A stretch of DNA of 64,000 nt from an uncultured Lachnospiraceae bacterium (GTDB lineage Bacteria > Bacillota > Clostridia > Lachnospirales > Lachnospiraceae). The notes beneath the pieces are model-generated. The model did no database searches. It was not told the origin of the DNA and saw only the letters and a program-made list of their open reading frames with translations. The stretch's first letter is position 1, and every line of letters starts with the position of its first letter. A program made the position numbers and the translations under genes. Positions 1 through 9,217 of this stretch are shown here, piece after piece. The DNA lies in contig CANOCU010000001.1 of assembly GCA_947564645.1 (NCBI GenBank), positions 62,001 to 126,000 of the forward strand, in the 5' to 3' direction.

Positions 1-2
1 TG

Positions 3-365
3 TACTTTCCCATGCTCCTGTACTCCCTTTTTGTGATCTTCAAACTTAATCAAAACCGCTCCTGTATCGCTTCTTCCTTCTTTTTCGGAATCCTGACCGG
101 CACACTGCTCATTCCGGTATTTTTTTATGGTTATATTGTCGTTCTTGGCAAAGATGTATTGATTCTGGATCTGCTCACTTTTATGCTAAGCATTGTGATC
201 GCCTTTTTTCTTGCCTACAGGCTGACTCTGTCCTGCAGCCTGCAATCATATACTGTTTTATTGTGCAGTCTCGTATGTATTCTCGGAATATGCTTTGTCC
301 TGTTTACCTACCATCCGCCGGATCTGGAGATTTTTACACCGCCGCACCACCAAAATCTTCAATAA
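3..365 (+). CDS. Membrane protein, 5' end cut by the window edge (DUF6512-like)
   Basis: A small, very hydrophobic protein with about three to four membrane segments and a short polar tail ending in PPHHQNLQ. The frame stays open to the left edge (codons from position 3), and the first ATG at 12 falls inside hydrophobic sequence, so the true start is probably outside the window. The segment around residues 25-60 (a GxLxxPVFFYGY stretch followed by a second helix) resembles the DUF6512 family of small membrane proteins, whose function is unknown. The next gene starts 60 bp downstream on the same strand and may share its transcript. The family call is from memory and tentative. Confidence 0.6.
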   Translation, partial: YFPMLLYSLFVIFKLNQNRSCIASSFFFGILTGTLLIPVFFYGYIVVLGKDVLILDLLTFMLSIVIAFFLAYRLTLSCSLQSYTVLLCSLVCILGICFVLFTYHPPDLEIFTPPHHQNLQ

Positions 366-425
366 CCTTTTCCGTTTCCCGGCATAAAATAGAAACAAAC
401 CACATAGGATTATAGGTTACTCATT

Positions 426-1385
426 ATGTACGTTACTCTGTTTATCTTGTTTCTGATCGCTCTTGTCTGTATGCTCTTTTGCCATTTCCGCAGGAAAAAG
501 ATCATCTGCAAAATTAAGTGTATGGATAAATGCCAGAAATGTTCTCTCCTGGAAGAGCTGGCATCGCCCTTCGGATACGTCTATCACTGCTGCGGTTTCT
601 TCTCTTCCACTCTGGACGCGTGGCAGAAGACCGCCGGCTATACCTGGTTCTACGACTATATGGCGCCACGCTTCCAGATGGTCTTCGACGCTCTCCCGGT
701 CTACTTCGATTATCAGGAAAAAACATGGCTGATCGAATTCTGGAAAGGGCAGTACGGTATCAACACCGGGGCCGAGATCGGTATCTATCACGCCGACAGA
801 CTGTTGTCCGAGGCAGAATATCAGGTGGCTCGCTTTTCTGCTGCCGGCAAACACGAAATGCTCTCCTGCTCCCTGCACCTTTGCAAGGCGGACGGCGCCT
901 ATGTCCAGCTATCCGAGAAACACTGGTGGCTTACCGCCTTTCTGCCGGGCGTCTTTTCCCGTCCCGGCGACCTGCGCCTGAAAGCCGCCCTCTATTTCCC
1001 CAATGAGGAAATGCTTGAAGCCTTCCGTGACGGCCTTTGCAACGCGGGATACCATACAGAGCAGATCACCATACAGAACCTCTGTCTGTCCTTTACCTTC
1101 CACCGGCCGCTGCCCGTTCGGTACGGCCTCTTTACCCGTTTCCACCGCCGTCTTTCCCAATGCCTGAACCGCATGTACTGCGGACTCTTCGTATGGATCA
1201 CCAGACCCTTTGTCTGTACGGAAGACCGCATTTTGTTTCTCTACTTCTATCTTCCCGTCTGTTTCAGGCGACTGATGCGTATGCGCCGTTTCCACAGGCG
1301 CTGCCATAGAAAAAGCGGCTGCCGTCGTCCGAAATGCTGCCGCAGATGCCGCCCGCATCGCCTCCGGAGAGGTGACAATCCATGA
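426..1385 (+). CDS. DUF4474 domain protein with N-terminal membrane anchor
   Basis: The 319-aa protein starts with one membrane helix (about residues 2-18) followed by basic residues, so the rest is probably cytoplasmic. Residues 48-215 match the DUF4474 pattern: FGYVYH near 49, a DAWQKTAGY motif, then YFDYQEKTWLIEFWKGQYG and GAEIGIY. DUF4474 has no known activity. The last 40 residues are exceptionally rich in Arg, His and Cys (CRRPKCCRRC), unlike the rest of the protein. It overlaps the following phosphoesterase by 4 bp (ATGA), so the two are translationally coupled and probably work together. Confidence 0.75.
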   Translation: MYVTLFILFLIALVCMLFCHFRRKKIICKIKCMDKCQKCSLLEELASPFGYVYHCCGFFSSTLDAWQKTAGYTWFYDYMAPRFQMVFDALPVYFDYQEKTWLIEFWKGQYGINTGAEIGIYHADRLLSEAEYQVARFSAAGKHEMLSCSLHLCKADGAYVQLSEKHWWLTAFLPGVFSRPGDLRLKAALYFPNEEMLEAFRDGLCNAGYHTEQITIQNLCLSFTFHRPLPVRYGLFTRFHRRLSQCLNRMYCGLFVWITRPFVCTEDRILFLYFYLPVCFRRLMRMRRFHRRCHRKSGCRRPKCCRRCRPHRLRRGDNP

Positions 1386-2188
1386 GCATCACAAGCCGCT
1401 TAGACCATGCTTTTGCCCAGGCGCCCACACTGCCCCTCAACAAATGCTCCCGGTACGTTCTCATCAGCGACTGTCACAGAGGAGTCGGTACTTCTTCTGA
1501 CAACTTTCTGAAGAACCAGCATCTCTATTATGCCGCGCTCGAGCATTACTATCGGAATGGTTTCTCTTATATCGAACTGGGAGACGGAGAAGAATTATGG
1601 GAGAACCGGAAGCTGCGCAATATCACCGAGATCCACGACGATGTCTACTGCATGTTTGCCCGGTTTGAAGAAAAGGGACGGCTGTATCTTCTCTACGGCA
1701 ACCACAACATTGTCCGCAGGAAGAACCCGGCCTTCCTGGAAGCCGTCATACTGCGCTCCGATACTTTACCGGAAAAATCCCTCTACCTGACCCACGGCCA
1801 TCAGGCCAGTCTGCTCAATTCCACGCTCTGGCCGTTTGCCCGGTTCTTAGTACGCTACTTCTGGAGTCCGCTTGAAAATCTGGGCTTCTTGGATCCCACC
1901 AGCGCCGCCAAGAATTACGAAGTCAAGGAAAGATGCGAGGAAAACCTGCGCAGCTGGGCCGAGGAGCATCAACACATCCTGATCACAGGCCATACCCATA
2001 GACCCGTACTGCCGCAGGAACCTTCCTTTTATTATAATACGGGAAGCTGTGTGCATCCCCGCTGCATCACCTGTATCGAGATCGAGCGGGGAGCACTGAC
2101 CCTGGTAAAATGGATGATGCAGTCCAGGATCGACAGTATGCTGTATGTAGCCCGGGAAGTTATTTCCGGACCGGTACAGTTACTATAA
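1382..2188 (+). CDS. Calcineurin-like metallophosphoesterase
   Basis: A 268-aa dimetal phosphoesterase. The expected motif series is present in order: LISDCHRG (D-x-H, about residue 30), GDGEELW (about 64), YGNHN (about 111), LTHGH (about 142) and ITGHTHRP (about 205), so all metal ligands appear intact. The layout recalls UDP-2,3-diacylglucosamine hydrolase-like and Ser/Thr phosphatase-like members, but the substrate cannot be read from sequence. There is no signal peptide, so it acts in the cytoplasm. Its start overlaps the stop of the DUF4474 gene, implying a two-gene operon. Confidence 0.88.
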   Translation: MSITSRLDHAFAQAPTLPLNKCSRYVLISDCHRGVGTSSDNFLKNQHLYYAALEHYYRNGFSYIELGDGEELWENRKLRNITEIHDDVYCMFARFEEKGRLYLLYGNHNIVRRKNPAFLEAVILRSDTLPEKSLYLTHGHQASLLNSTLWPFARFLVRYFWSPLENLGFLDPTSAAKNYEVKERCEENLRSWAEEHQHILITGHTHRPVLPQEPSFYYNTGSCVHPRCITCIEIERGALTLVKWMMQSRIDSMLYVAREVISGPVQLL

Positions 2189-2209
2189 AAGGCTGTTCAT
2201 GATTAACGT

Positions 2210-2476
2210 TTATTTTGAAAGCCACTTGTCATAAGGGCAGCTGTTCTTCTTCATCACCGCACGCAGCTCCACATAGCAGCCACAGGCTCTGCACATGCCG
2301 TCCGCAAGCAGGTCGCAGTCCTGACACAGAGAAAGCCGCTCCTCATAAAGCGGCTCCTCAACCTTAAGTTCTTCATCCAGATTGCGGATGTACGTGTGCA
2401 GATTCTCAAAATAGGTCTTCTGATCCATATCCCTTGTAAGACACTTGCGACAGTGACGCCTTGTCCCTGTTTCCAT
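2210..2476 (-). CDS. Small cysteine-rich zinc-ribbon-like protein (DUF6171-like)
   Basis: An 88-aa protein with four cysteine clusters: CRKC (residue 9), CQDC (about 51), CRACGC (about 62) and a lone C before PYDKW near the end. The spacing suggests one or two structural zinc sites with a helical segment between. This resembles the DUF6171 family of short Clostridia proteins of unknown function. I chose the ATG at 2476 because it keeps the first CxxC pair; a later Met at residue 17 would lose it. It is convergent with the phosphoesterase and lies 53 bp downstream of the arabinofuranosidase, facing the same way as the latter. Confidence 0.7.
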   Translation of the reverse strand: METGTRRHCRKCLTRDMDQKTYFENLHTYIRNLDEELKVEEPLYEERLSLCQDCDLLADGMCRACGCYVELRAVMKKNSCPYDKWLSK

Positions 2477-2529
2477 CTCTGATCCACGCCTCTTTCTCTC
2501 TTACTATGGTTAACACATTCGAATCTGTG

Positions 2530-4047
2530 CTACTGAATACGGAAACTGATCACGCTGCAGGCGGGCGCCGTAAAGCAGATCTTTCCATCCCTGATCTCAA
2601 ATGCGTCAAATACTTCTTCCTTCACCTTCTCCGGCTCCTCGAAGGTATTGTAAGCATGCATCTCTTCCCGCAGGATCGCAGCCGTCACCTGCTTCGGAGT
2701 AAGCTGCGCAAATGCCATCTCCACCGGCGCATCCTCCGTCACGGACAGGTTGCTTAACGTCACATTCACATACCCTTCGGCATCCACTGATACAGACTCG
2801 CTCAGGAGAGGCACCTGATATTCCTCCTCCATACCGATGGTCTTATTGCCTTCGATATAGCTGTCCACCAGTTCCGCATCCTGATGATGCTTATACATAT
2901 GGAACACATGGTAGGTAGGCGTCAGCAGCATCTTCGGCCCTTCCGTCAGGATCACGGACTGCAGTACATTCACCATCTGCGCGATGCAGGTCATCTTCAC
3001 GCGGTCACAGTGCTTATTGAAGATGTTCAGCGATACCCCTGCCACCAATGCGTCCCGCATCGTATTCTGCTGATACAAAAAGCCCGGATTCGTCCCCGGC
3101 TCCACCTCGAACCAGCAGCCCCACTCATCGATGATCATGCCGATCCGCTTCTCCGGATCATACTGATCCATGATCGCACCGTGACGTTCGATCAGCTCCT
3201 CGATATAGGCCGCCTTGGCCATGGTCTTATACCAGGTCTTATCGTCAAACTCTGTGGCGCTGCCCTTGTCCTCCCATCCGCCCGGATGCACATAATAATG
3301 CAGGGAGAGACCGTCCATAAAGCCCTTCTTACTCATATTCCCGCCCGGCTGCGGTTTCGCGAAGCAAGTCTTAAGCACATTTTCCGTCCAGGAGTAGTCC
3401 GCCACATTCGAACCGCCGCACACCTTCCTGATCGGCGCATCCTTATGGTACTGTCTCACATAAGTCTGGTATCTTCTATACAGGTTCGCATAGTACTCCG
3501 GCGTCATGTTGCCGCCGCAACCCCAGTTCTCATTGCCCACTCCGAAATAATCGATCTTCCAGGGCTTCTCATGTCCGTTCTTCTTCCGCAGATCGGCCAT
3601 CGGAGATACCCCGTCGAAGGTTATATACTCCACCCATTCGCTCATCTCCTGCACCGTGCCGCTGCCCACATTACCGTTCACATAGGTCTTGCAGCCCAGC
3701 TGCTCACACAGCTCGAAAAACTCATGGGTTCCGAAACTGTTGTCTTCCACCACACCGCCCCAGTGGGTGTTGATCATCTTCTTGCGGTCCTCCTTCGGCC
3801 CGATACCATCCTTCCAGTGATACTCATCCGCAAAACAGCCGCCCGGCCAGCGCAGTACCGGGATCTTCATCTCCTTCAAGGCTTCCACCACATCCGTGCG
3901 CATTCCGTTCACATTGGGAATGTCGGAATCTTCTCCCACATACAGTCCCTCGTAGATACACCTTCCCAAATGCTCCGAGAAATGTCCATAGATCTCCGGG
4001 TTGATATGCCCCTTCCTGTTCCTCTCATTGATAAATAATTTTGCCAT
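2530..4047 (-). CDS. abfA: Alpha-L-arabinofuranosidase, GH51
   Basis: A 505-aa intracellular glycosidase that removes terminal alpha-L-arabinofuranosyl residues from arabinan and arabinoxylan oligosaccharides. GH51 landmarks are present: [14 protein letters not shown] near the N-terminus, [21 protein letters not shown] with the acid/base Glu (about residue 173), and IIDEWGCW with the nucleophile Glu (about 307), followed by a C-terminal beta-sandwich. No signal peptide is seen. The start at 4047 is preferred over a longer reading (4101) because AAAGGAAC lies about 9 nt upstream and family proteins begin at MxKLxIN. A good promoter sits upstream. No arabinose transport or metabolism genes adjoin it. 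Confidence 0.95.
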   Translation of the reverse strand: MAKLFINERNRKGHINPEIYGHFSEHLGRCIYEGLYVGEDSDIPNVNGMRTDVVEALKEMKIPVLRWPGGCFADEYHWKDGIGPKEDRKKMINTHWGGVVEDNSFGTHEFFELCEQLGCKTYVNGNVGSGTVQEMSEWVEYITFDGVSPMADLRKKNGHEKPWKIDYFGVGNENWGCGGNMTPEYYANLYRRYQTYVRQYHKDAPIRKVCGGSNVADYSWTENVLKTCFAKPQPGGNMSKKGFMDGLSLHYYVHPGGWEDKGSATEFDDKTWYKTMAKAAYIEELIERHGAIMDQYDPEKRIGMIIDEWGCWFEVEPGTNPGFLYQQNTMRDALVAGVSLNIFNKHCDRVKMTCIAQMVNVLQSVILTEGPKMLLTPTYHVFHMYKHHQDAELVDSYIEGNKTIGMEEEYQVPLLSESVSVDAEGYVNVTLSNLSVTEDAPVEMAFAQLTPKQVTAAILREEMHAYNTFEEPEKVKEEVFDAFEIRDGKICFTAPACSVISFRIQ

Positions 4048-4132
4048 GTCTGTTACCCGTTCCTTTCTTAAGGGCTTTGATCCGTCTGACCCAAATTTCA
4101 AAAATATATTAAAATATTTTAGCTATATCTAA

Positions 4133-4161
4133 ATTATATGATATAGTACATAAGAAAGCAA
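4133..4161 (-). promoter_or_regulatory. Predicted promoter of abfA
   Basis: On the minus strand, TTGCTT (4156-4161) and TATAAT (4133-4138) are separated by 17 bp, in an AT-rich gap between two divergent genes. The -10 is perfect and the -35 matches 4 of 6. Transcription would begin about 80 nt upstream of the abfA start. Confidence 0.6.
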
Positions 4162-4228
4162 CTGCTATTTTCAATTTTATGAAAAAACAACATATACTAT
4201 AGTAATGTGATCACTCCAGGAGAAGACC

Positions 4229-4900
4229 ATGACTCTTTCCGATACCGATACAGACAAAAACATCGCCATACTCGGCCGCAGCCGGGATACCATAAACTAT
4301 GAAAATGCGCTCCGCAGACTGAAACTTTCCTGCTTCACCACCCTGGATCCGGAAACGGCTGCTGCCGCTTCCCATCTGCTGCTGCCCGGCGGCGGCGACA
4401 TCACCCCTGCTTTCTTCGGACAACAAAACCGCGGCTCCCGCAATATCGACACCGAACTGGATATTCTGCAGATGCAGGCGCTCGAGTCCTTTCTGCAGCA
4501 GGGCAAGCCCGTCCTCGGCATCTGTAAAGGGATGCAGGTGATCAACGTAGCTTTCGGCGGCACCATCACCCAGCATATCCTCACCGCCGCAAATCATCAG
4601 TGGAACGGCGCAGACCAAAGACACCAGGTCTACCACAGCGGCCTGACCCGCACCGATTTCTTCTATCAGCTATACGGACTAAGCGCTCCTGTCAACTCCG
4701 CCCATCATCAGGCCATAGACAGCCTGGGAAAGAATCTGCTCCCCGTCTGCCGCGCCGCTGACAATATCATCGAGGGGATCCAGCATATCGCCCTGCCCGT
4801 CATCGCCGTGCAGTGGCATCCGGAACGCCTTCCGGACGGCACCGGAGACAGACTGTTACAATATTTCGTCGAGACAGATTCCGTCACAATTCCGCACTGA
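4229..4900 (+). CDS. Gamma-glutamyl-gamma-aminobutyrate hydrolase family protein (class I glutamine amidotransferase-like, peptidase C26)
   Basis: A 223-aa stand-alone glutamine-amidotransferase-fold hydrolase. LLLPGGGDITPAFFG (about residues 50-64) is the oxyanion-strand signature of this family, GICKGMQVIN holds the nucleophile Cys (about 100), and QWHPERL supplies His and Glu (about 196-198), so the triad is complete. Relatives (PuuD, YvdE-like) cleave gamma-glutamyl amide bonds. There are no polyamine genes nearby, so the substrate is open. AGGAGA 7 nt upstream supports the start. It diverges from abfA across 180 bp of AT-rich DNA. Confidence 0.88.
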   Translation: MTLSDTDTDKNIAILGRSRDTINYENALRRLKLSCFTTLDPETAAAASHLLLPGGGDITPAFFGQQNRGSRNIDTELDILQMQALESFLQQGKPVLGICKGMQVINVAFGGTITQHILTAANHQWNGADQRHQVYHSGLTRTDFFYQLYGLSAPVNSAHHQAIDSLGKNLLPVCRAADNIIEGIQHIALPVIAVQWHPERLPDGTGDRLLQYFVETDSVTIPH

Positions 4901-4926
4901 TTCCGATAAGCACGCCATTCACCCCA

Positions 4927-6159
4927 TCAGGACTGCTTCCGGAAAGCCTGCTCCAACTGTCTGATCCCTTCTTCCAGCTTCTCCCGCTCTGTCTCGTTCC
5001 TGCTGCGGAACCGTTCCTTCATATTCGCGGAAATGATATCGAAGAGCGCCCGCAGGATCTGCCAGATCACCTGCTCCGTCTCCGGCTCGATCTCCTTTAA
5101 GGCCATCCGGATACCTCGCAGACTTTTCATCCAGTTGGCCGTAAAGTCGATCAGATTGTCGGCCTCCGACGCCAGGATCACCTGATAGAAGGTATCCACG
5201 AAAGTGTGCATCTTATCCTGAGACAGAGAGAGGATCCACTGATTCAGCGCCTCGTCCATGAACTTCCGTCCCGTGCGGATATCCTGCACGATCCAGAAAG
5301 CGTCTTCCCTGACCAGCCAGGTATAAGGGTTGTGCTGGGCCAGTCCGATGGTCTTGCTCTCCACCACCTCATATTCCCCCTCCGAATACAGAAGCATTCC
5401 CACCAGAGAAGAACGGGGAACCGTCTTGCGTATCCTGTCCGCGATCTGATCGTACGCCCCCTGCGCCTTCACCTCCGGCCGAAAACCCGGGCCGTCGTGA
5501 TCGTAGATCGTTACAATGCGCTGCCGTACCTCCTGCCTGCAGTTCATCGAAGCATAGACGGCCAGATTACCACCCTTGGAATGCCCGCCCACACAGAAAT
5601 CCCCGGCAAACGTCTCTGCCGCGCGGTTCAGATACTCCACGCTCATACGCTGTCCCGGCACCGGCTCGGAGAATGCCAGATTCAGATCCTCCTTCCAGCC
5701 CACGATCGTCTCGTCCGTCCCCCGGAAGGCCACATAGACCATGCCGTCCGGCAGCAGGATCGTCACCGCCGAAAACTGCATCTCCGTATCCAGATCAATT
5801 TGGTTTACATAATTCGTTATTCTCGTGTCATGAAACCGCCTGCTGCCATACATGCCCAGAAACAGCGCCGTATTATCCCGGCGGTACCGCTCATCCCCAT
5901 ACAGGGAATCATACTTCTCATGCCGGAATATCTCCTCCAGGCTGACTGCCGTGCACGCCGCTGTCACCACATCTGTGCTGCCGGCACACTGTCCTGGCCA
6001 GTCCGCCGACATCTCCACAGACTCCTGCTCCCCGGACAGTACCTCATCAAATTTCAGATAGGAGAACTGGCTGAGGATCAGACTGTCCACCTCACTGAAT
6101 GGTTTCTCCGCCAACGTATAGTCCCCATACTCCTTCAAATACTCCAAAACCGTTCCCAT
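4927..6159 (-). CDS. Mbeg1-like (DUF2974) alpha/beta-hydrolase family protein
   Basis: A 410-aa protein resembling the Mbeg1/DUF2974 group, which has a lipase-like fold. Characteristic pieces are FLGMYGSRRF, VAFRGTDETIVGWKEDLNL (about residues 155-175) and GHSKGGNLAVYAS with the nucleophile-elbow Ser (about 194). A histidine/aspartate partner is harder to place, though YDHDGPGF follows. The C-terminal 90 residues are helical and charged. No signal peptide is seen, so it is probably cytoplasmic or peripheral. The substrate is unknown. It lies 32 bp downstream of the nucleoid-protein gene on the same strand, so they may be co-transcribed. Confidence 0.82.
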   Translation of the reverse strand: MGTVLEYLKEYGDYTLAEKPFSEVDSLILSQFSYLKFDEVLSGEQESVEMSADWPGQCAGSTDVVTAACTAVSLEEIFRHEKYDSLYGDERYRRDNTALFLGMYGSRRFHDTRITNYVNQIDLDTEMQFSAVTILLPDGMVYVAFRGTDETIVGWKEDLNLAFSEPVPGQRMSVEYLNRAAETFAGDFCVGGHSKGGNLAVYASMNCRQEVRQRIVTIYDHDGPGFRPEVKAQGAYDQIADRIRKTVPRSSLVGMLLYSEGEYEVVESKTIGLAQHNPYTWLVREDAFWIVQDIRTGRKFMDEALNQWILSLSQDKMHTFVDTFYQVILASEADNLIDFTANWMKSLRGIRMALKEIEPETEQVIWQILRALFDIISANMKERFRSRNETEREKLEEGIRQLEQAFRKQS

Positions 6160-6191
6160 AAGCCTCTACCCCGCTTATTATTCTGCATTCC

Positions 6192-7217
6192 TTAAAATTT
6201 TGCTTCCAGATGCTCTATGTTCTTGATCAGCACCGAGATCGTCCCGTCCGGATTGGTGATAAACTCCACGCTGTGCGGGTTCTTATACTGCTCCATGGGA
6301 ATCTTGATCTCGATCCCGGTATCCGTATACAGATGCTGGCTCTGGTATTTGCGCACCGTATTCTCACTCTGAGGCTGTATTTCTTCCTTCACCATATCGT
6401 ACTTTTCCATCTTATCCTGAAAAGCCACTTTTAATTCCGGTTCTTCCTCAAATATTCTGTCCGCCAGCTCCTCCACCACGAAACCGCCCTTCTCCTCGAT
6501 CTCCTCCTGAATGATGCTCTTGGCGCGCATCTGCTTCTCGAAGCGCTCCGTCTCGTCGAAACCCTCCTTCTGCACGCTCTCCACCGCCCGGCTGACGATG
6601 GACAGCTTCGATTTATGGGACATATGGGCGCTGCATTTCAGAAACAGGAAGGAGAAATAATTCGTCTTCTCTCCGTTCACCTCATATTTCCTCTCGATCA
6701 CCTGCAAAGACAGATCGCTTAGGCGGATGATCGCCGCTTCCGTCAGCCGCTGGCTCTCCGAGGGCAGGATGGACTTGTGCCGTATGATCTCGTTGCGGTT
6801 GCCGTCCCCATCCTCCGCCGCCATCGTCCGGTGGGTGTAGAACGCCTTATAATTCATCTTCAGAAGCGCCAGGTATTCTTCCTCCCCCTCCCGGAAGCGG
6901 ACCACCATCAGATCCGCCGGCGGAATATCGATATTGCTGCCCATGATCTCATACAGAAGCCCCGCCATGTCCTTGCTGACCGCCACGAAATCTTCATCCG
7001 AATAGGCATTCAGCATCTGGTAGATCTCCGACTCTTCCTTGTAGAACCGGCACTCCTTGGCGTCGTCCCCGGAACTGATCCTGGCAATATGCTCTTTGAG
7101 AAACTCCGCGATCTCGGAGCCGTATTCCAACTGCGTATCCGACAGCACCGGCATACCGATGGTAGAATCCATGATATGTACAATCACGTTTTTGATCCTG
7201 ATGTCTTCTTTGTTCAT
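6192..7217 (-). CDS. NdpA-type 37-kDa nucleoid-associated protein
   Basis: A 341-aa protein matching the bacterial nucleoid-associated family (NA37/NdpA, YejK-like). Its N-terminus (IKNVIVHIMD) and the central stretch (YFSFLFLKCSAHMSHK, about residue 190) fit the family, and length is typical. YejK-type proteins bind the nucleoid; their role in Clostridia is unclear. AAAGGA about 12 nt upstream supports the start. It is followed closely by the Mbeg1-like gene and preceded by a small gene of unknown function, making a likely three-gene operon read from 7637 down to 4927. Confidence 0.85.
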   Translation of the reverse strand: MNKEDIRIKNVIVHIMDSTIGMPVLSDTQLEYGSEIAEFLKEHIARISSGDDAKECRFYKEESEIYQMLNAYSDEDFVAVSKDMAGLLYEIMGSNIDIPPADLMVVRFREGEEEYLALLKMNYKAFYTHRTMAAEDGDGNRNEIIRHKSILPSESQRLTEAAIIRLSDLSLQVIERKYEVNGEKTNYFSFLFLKCSAHMSHKSKLSIVSRAVESVQKEGFDETERFEKQMRAKSIIQEEIEEKGGFVVEELADRIFEEEPELKVAFQDKMEKYDMVKEEIQPQSENTVRKYQSQHLYTDTGIEIKIPMEQYKNPHSVEFITNPDGTISVLIKNIEHLEAKF

Positions 7218-7253
7218 TGGTATCTTATATTCCTTTCGAAAGCTCTTCTTATT

Positions 7254-7637
7254 CTAATATTTATCCGGATAATCCGTCCCCGTCTCGCTGCGCATAAGCG
7301 CTGCGTACCGTTCCGGTTCCCGTTCCATTTTCAACATGGTATCGAAAGCCATCAGCAGCATCCGGTCTCCGTTTTGTCCGCCCGCATAAGCCGTTCCGCT
7401 GTGACTGAAATCCAGGTTTGCCTTGAAATGATCGATCTGCCACACCATGATATCCACCACGCTGTAACCGGCCACCTTATAGTCGCACAGAAAGGTCTCA
7501 TGCTCCAGATAATACACGAACTCCCGCCAAACCCCTTCCGACTGCAAAAGCGCCTCCCAGAACCCGCGCAGAAAATCCGTATCCTCACCCGCGCAGGAAC
7601 ACAGCGCCTGCGCCCACTGATATGCCCGTTCTTCCAT
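7254..7637 (-). CDS. Conserved-type hypothetical protein, 127 aa
   Basis: I do not recognise a named domain. The protein is acidic, mostly helical and rich in Trp, Tyr and Phe, with a central motif YKVAGYSVVDIMVWQIDHFK (about residues 54-73) and a C-terminal MEREPERYAALMRSETGTDYP. It has no signal peptide or membrane helix. GGAGG 7 nt upstream of the ATG supports expression. It lies 36 bp upstream of the NdpA-type gene on the same strand, suggesting a shared transcript. I recall similar short proteins in other Lachnospiraceae but with no assigned role. Confidence 0.7.
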   Translation of the reverse strand: MEERAYQWAQALCSCAGEDTDFLRGFWEALLQSEGVWREFVYYLEHETFLCDYKVAGYSVVDIMVWQIDHFKANLDFSHSGTAYAGGQNGDRMLLMAFDTMLKMEREPERYAALMRSETGTDYPDKY

Positions 7638-7842
7638 ATAAAACCTCCTGCTTTTTAGTAAAACCTCATCCTATACAACCTGCCGCCCGGCGGAACGCAT
7701 GGTCATCCATGCCGCTTTTCTTATAAGTGTACCACATTTCGGTTCTTTTTACTTCCCCTGATCGATATAATAAAGTGAAAAGGCTTACGCCGGTGCCCAG
7801 GCCGCCGGACGAAAGCCACCCGATAAGGAATGCATACCGCCT

Positions 7843-9138
7843 ATGGCTCTTCTGGAACGACTCAACGACTTAATCTGGGGCCTTCCCCTCCTGACGCTTC
7901 TGATGGGAACCCATATCTATTTCACCCTGAAACTGCATTTTCCGCAGCGCAATCTTCTCTACGCGCTGAAGCTGTCGCTTGGCAAAGCGGACAACACCGG
8001 ACAGAACCTGTCGCCCTTCTCCGCCCTGGCCACCACCCTGGCCGCCACCCTGGGCACCGGCAATATCATCGGCGTCTCCACCGCCGTGGCGCTGGGCGGC
8101 CCGGGCGCCATCTTCTGGTGCTGGATCACCGGTATCCTGGGCATGGCCACCGCCTACGGCGAATGCTACTTAAGCGTTCTCTTCCGCAGCCGCAATGCCG
8201 CCGGCGACTATGTGGGCGGCCCCATGTATGTGCTGAAAAATGGTTTACATAACAAATATCTGGGCGGTGTCTATGCCGCCTGTACGTTAGTCGCCGCCTT
8301 CGGCGTCGGCTGCACCACCCAGGCCAACTCTGTCACCCAGGCGGCCCAGGCTACCTTCCGCCTGTCGCCTCATCTGGTGGGGATCGTCCTCGCCTTCCTC
8401 ACCGGCACCGTGATCCTGGGCGGCGTAAAAAGCATCGCCAACATCTGTGAGCGCATGGTGCCGGCCATCAGCTTTGTCTACCTCTTCGGCTGTCTGCTGC
8501 TGATGCTGCTCTATCACGATGTGCTGCTCTCCGCCTGCCTGCTGATCGTAAAGGACGCCTTCTCCTTCGGCGCCGCAGCCGGCGGCATGACAGGCGCCGC
8601 CCTCCAGCATGCCCTGCGCTACGGCATCGCCAGAGGGCTTTTTACCAACGAAGCCGGAATCGGCACCTCCGCCATCGCAGCCGCTGCCTCCCATGTATCC
8701 GAGCCCCGCATCCAGGCCTACGTCTCCATGACTGCCGTTTTCTGGGACACGGTCGTCATGTGTCTGATCACCGGCATCGTCATCGTGGCCAACATGCTCT
8801 ACGACCCGGCCTCCGTCGCCGGCGTGCCGGAAACCGGCCTGACAGCCGCCGCCTTCCGACATCTGCCCTATGTGGGAGACGCTTTCCTGACCATCTCCTT
8901 AGCCGCCTTCGCCGTTACCACACTGATCGGCTGGTCTTATTTTGGGGAAAAAGCAACGGAATACCTTATGGGAAAGAAAGGTATTCCGCTCTATAAACTG
9001 GGTTATATTCTGATGATCTACTTCGGCGCCATCATTCCCATGCGTCTCGTCTGGGAGAGCACCGACCTGATCAATGCCATGATGGTCCTGCCCAATGTAC
9101 TGGCCCTCTACTGCCTGCGAAAGCATATCCGGGACTAA
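7843..9138 (+). CDS. Amino acid carrier protein, sodium:alanine symporter (AGCS) family
   Basis: A 431-aa inner-membrane symporter that takes up alanine or glycine with sodium. About ten membrane segments are visible. Family signatures are present: ATTLAATLGTGNIIGVSTA (about residues 62-80), GGPGAIFWCWITGILGMATAYGE, and GLFTNEAGIGTSAIAAA (about 265-281). Length is close to the family norm of about 440-480. I chose the ATG at 7843 because family N-termini begin just before the L-D-x-I-W-G-x-P segment seen here. Exact substrate cannot be told from sequence. It stands alone between a minus-strand operon and the chemoreceptor. Confidence 0.93.
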   Translation: MALLERLNDLIWGLPLLTLLMGTHIYFTLKLHFPQRNLLYALKLSLGKADNTGQNLSPFSALATTLAATLGTGNIIGVSTAVALGGPGAIFWCWITGILGMATAYGECYLSVLFRSRNAAGDYVGGPMYVLKNGLHNKYLGGVYAACTLVAAFGVGCTTQANSVTQAAQATFRLSPHLVGIVLAFLTGTVILGGVKSIANICERMVPAISFVYLFGCLLLMLLYHDVLLSACLLIVKDAFSFGAAAGGMTGAALQHALRYGIARGLFTNEAGIGTSAIAAAASHVSEPRIQAYVSMTAVFWDTVVMCLITGIVIVANMLYDPASVAGVPETGLTAAAFRHLPYVGDAFLTISLAAFAVTTLIGWSYFGEKATEYLMGKKGIPLYKLGYILMIYFGAIIPMRLVWESTDLINAMMVLPNVLALYCLRKHIRD

Positions 9139-9217
9139 GACTGCACGCCGTCACTCTCCTCGTGCTCCAGCCCTTATGCAAAAACTGCATTCAACCGCAT
9201 ACTTCCTAAGTATACCA

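Noticed and set aside
2884-4038. 384-codon open frame opposite abfA
   Set aside because: Low-complexity His/Arg/Leu-rich text with no ribosome site; the opposite strand has a full GH51 enzyme.
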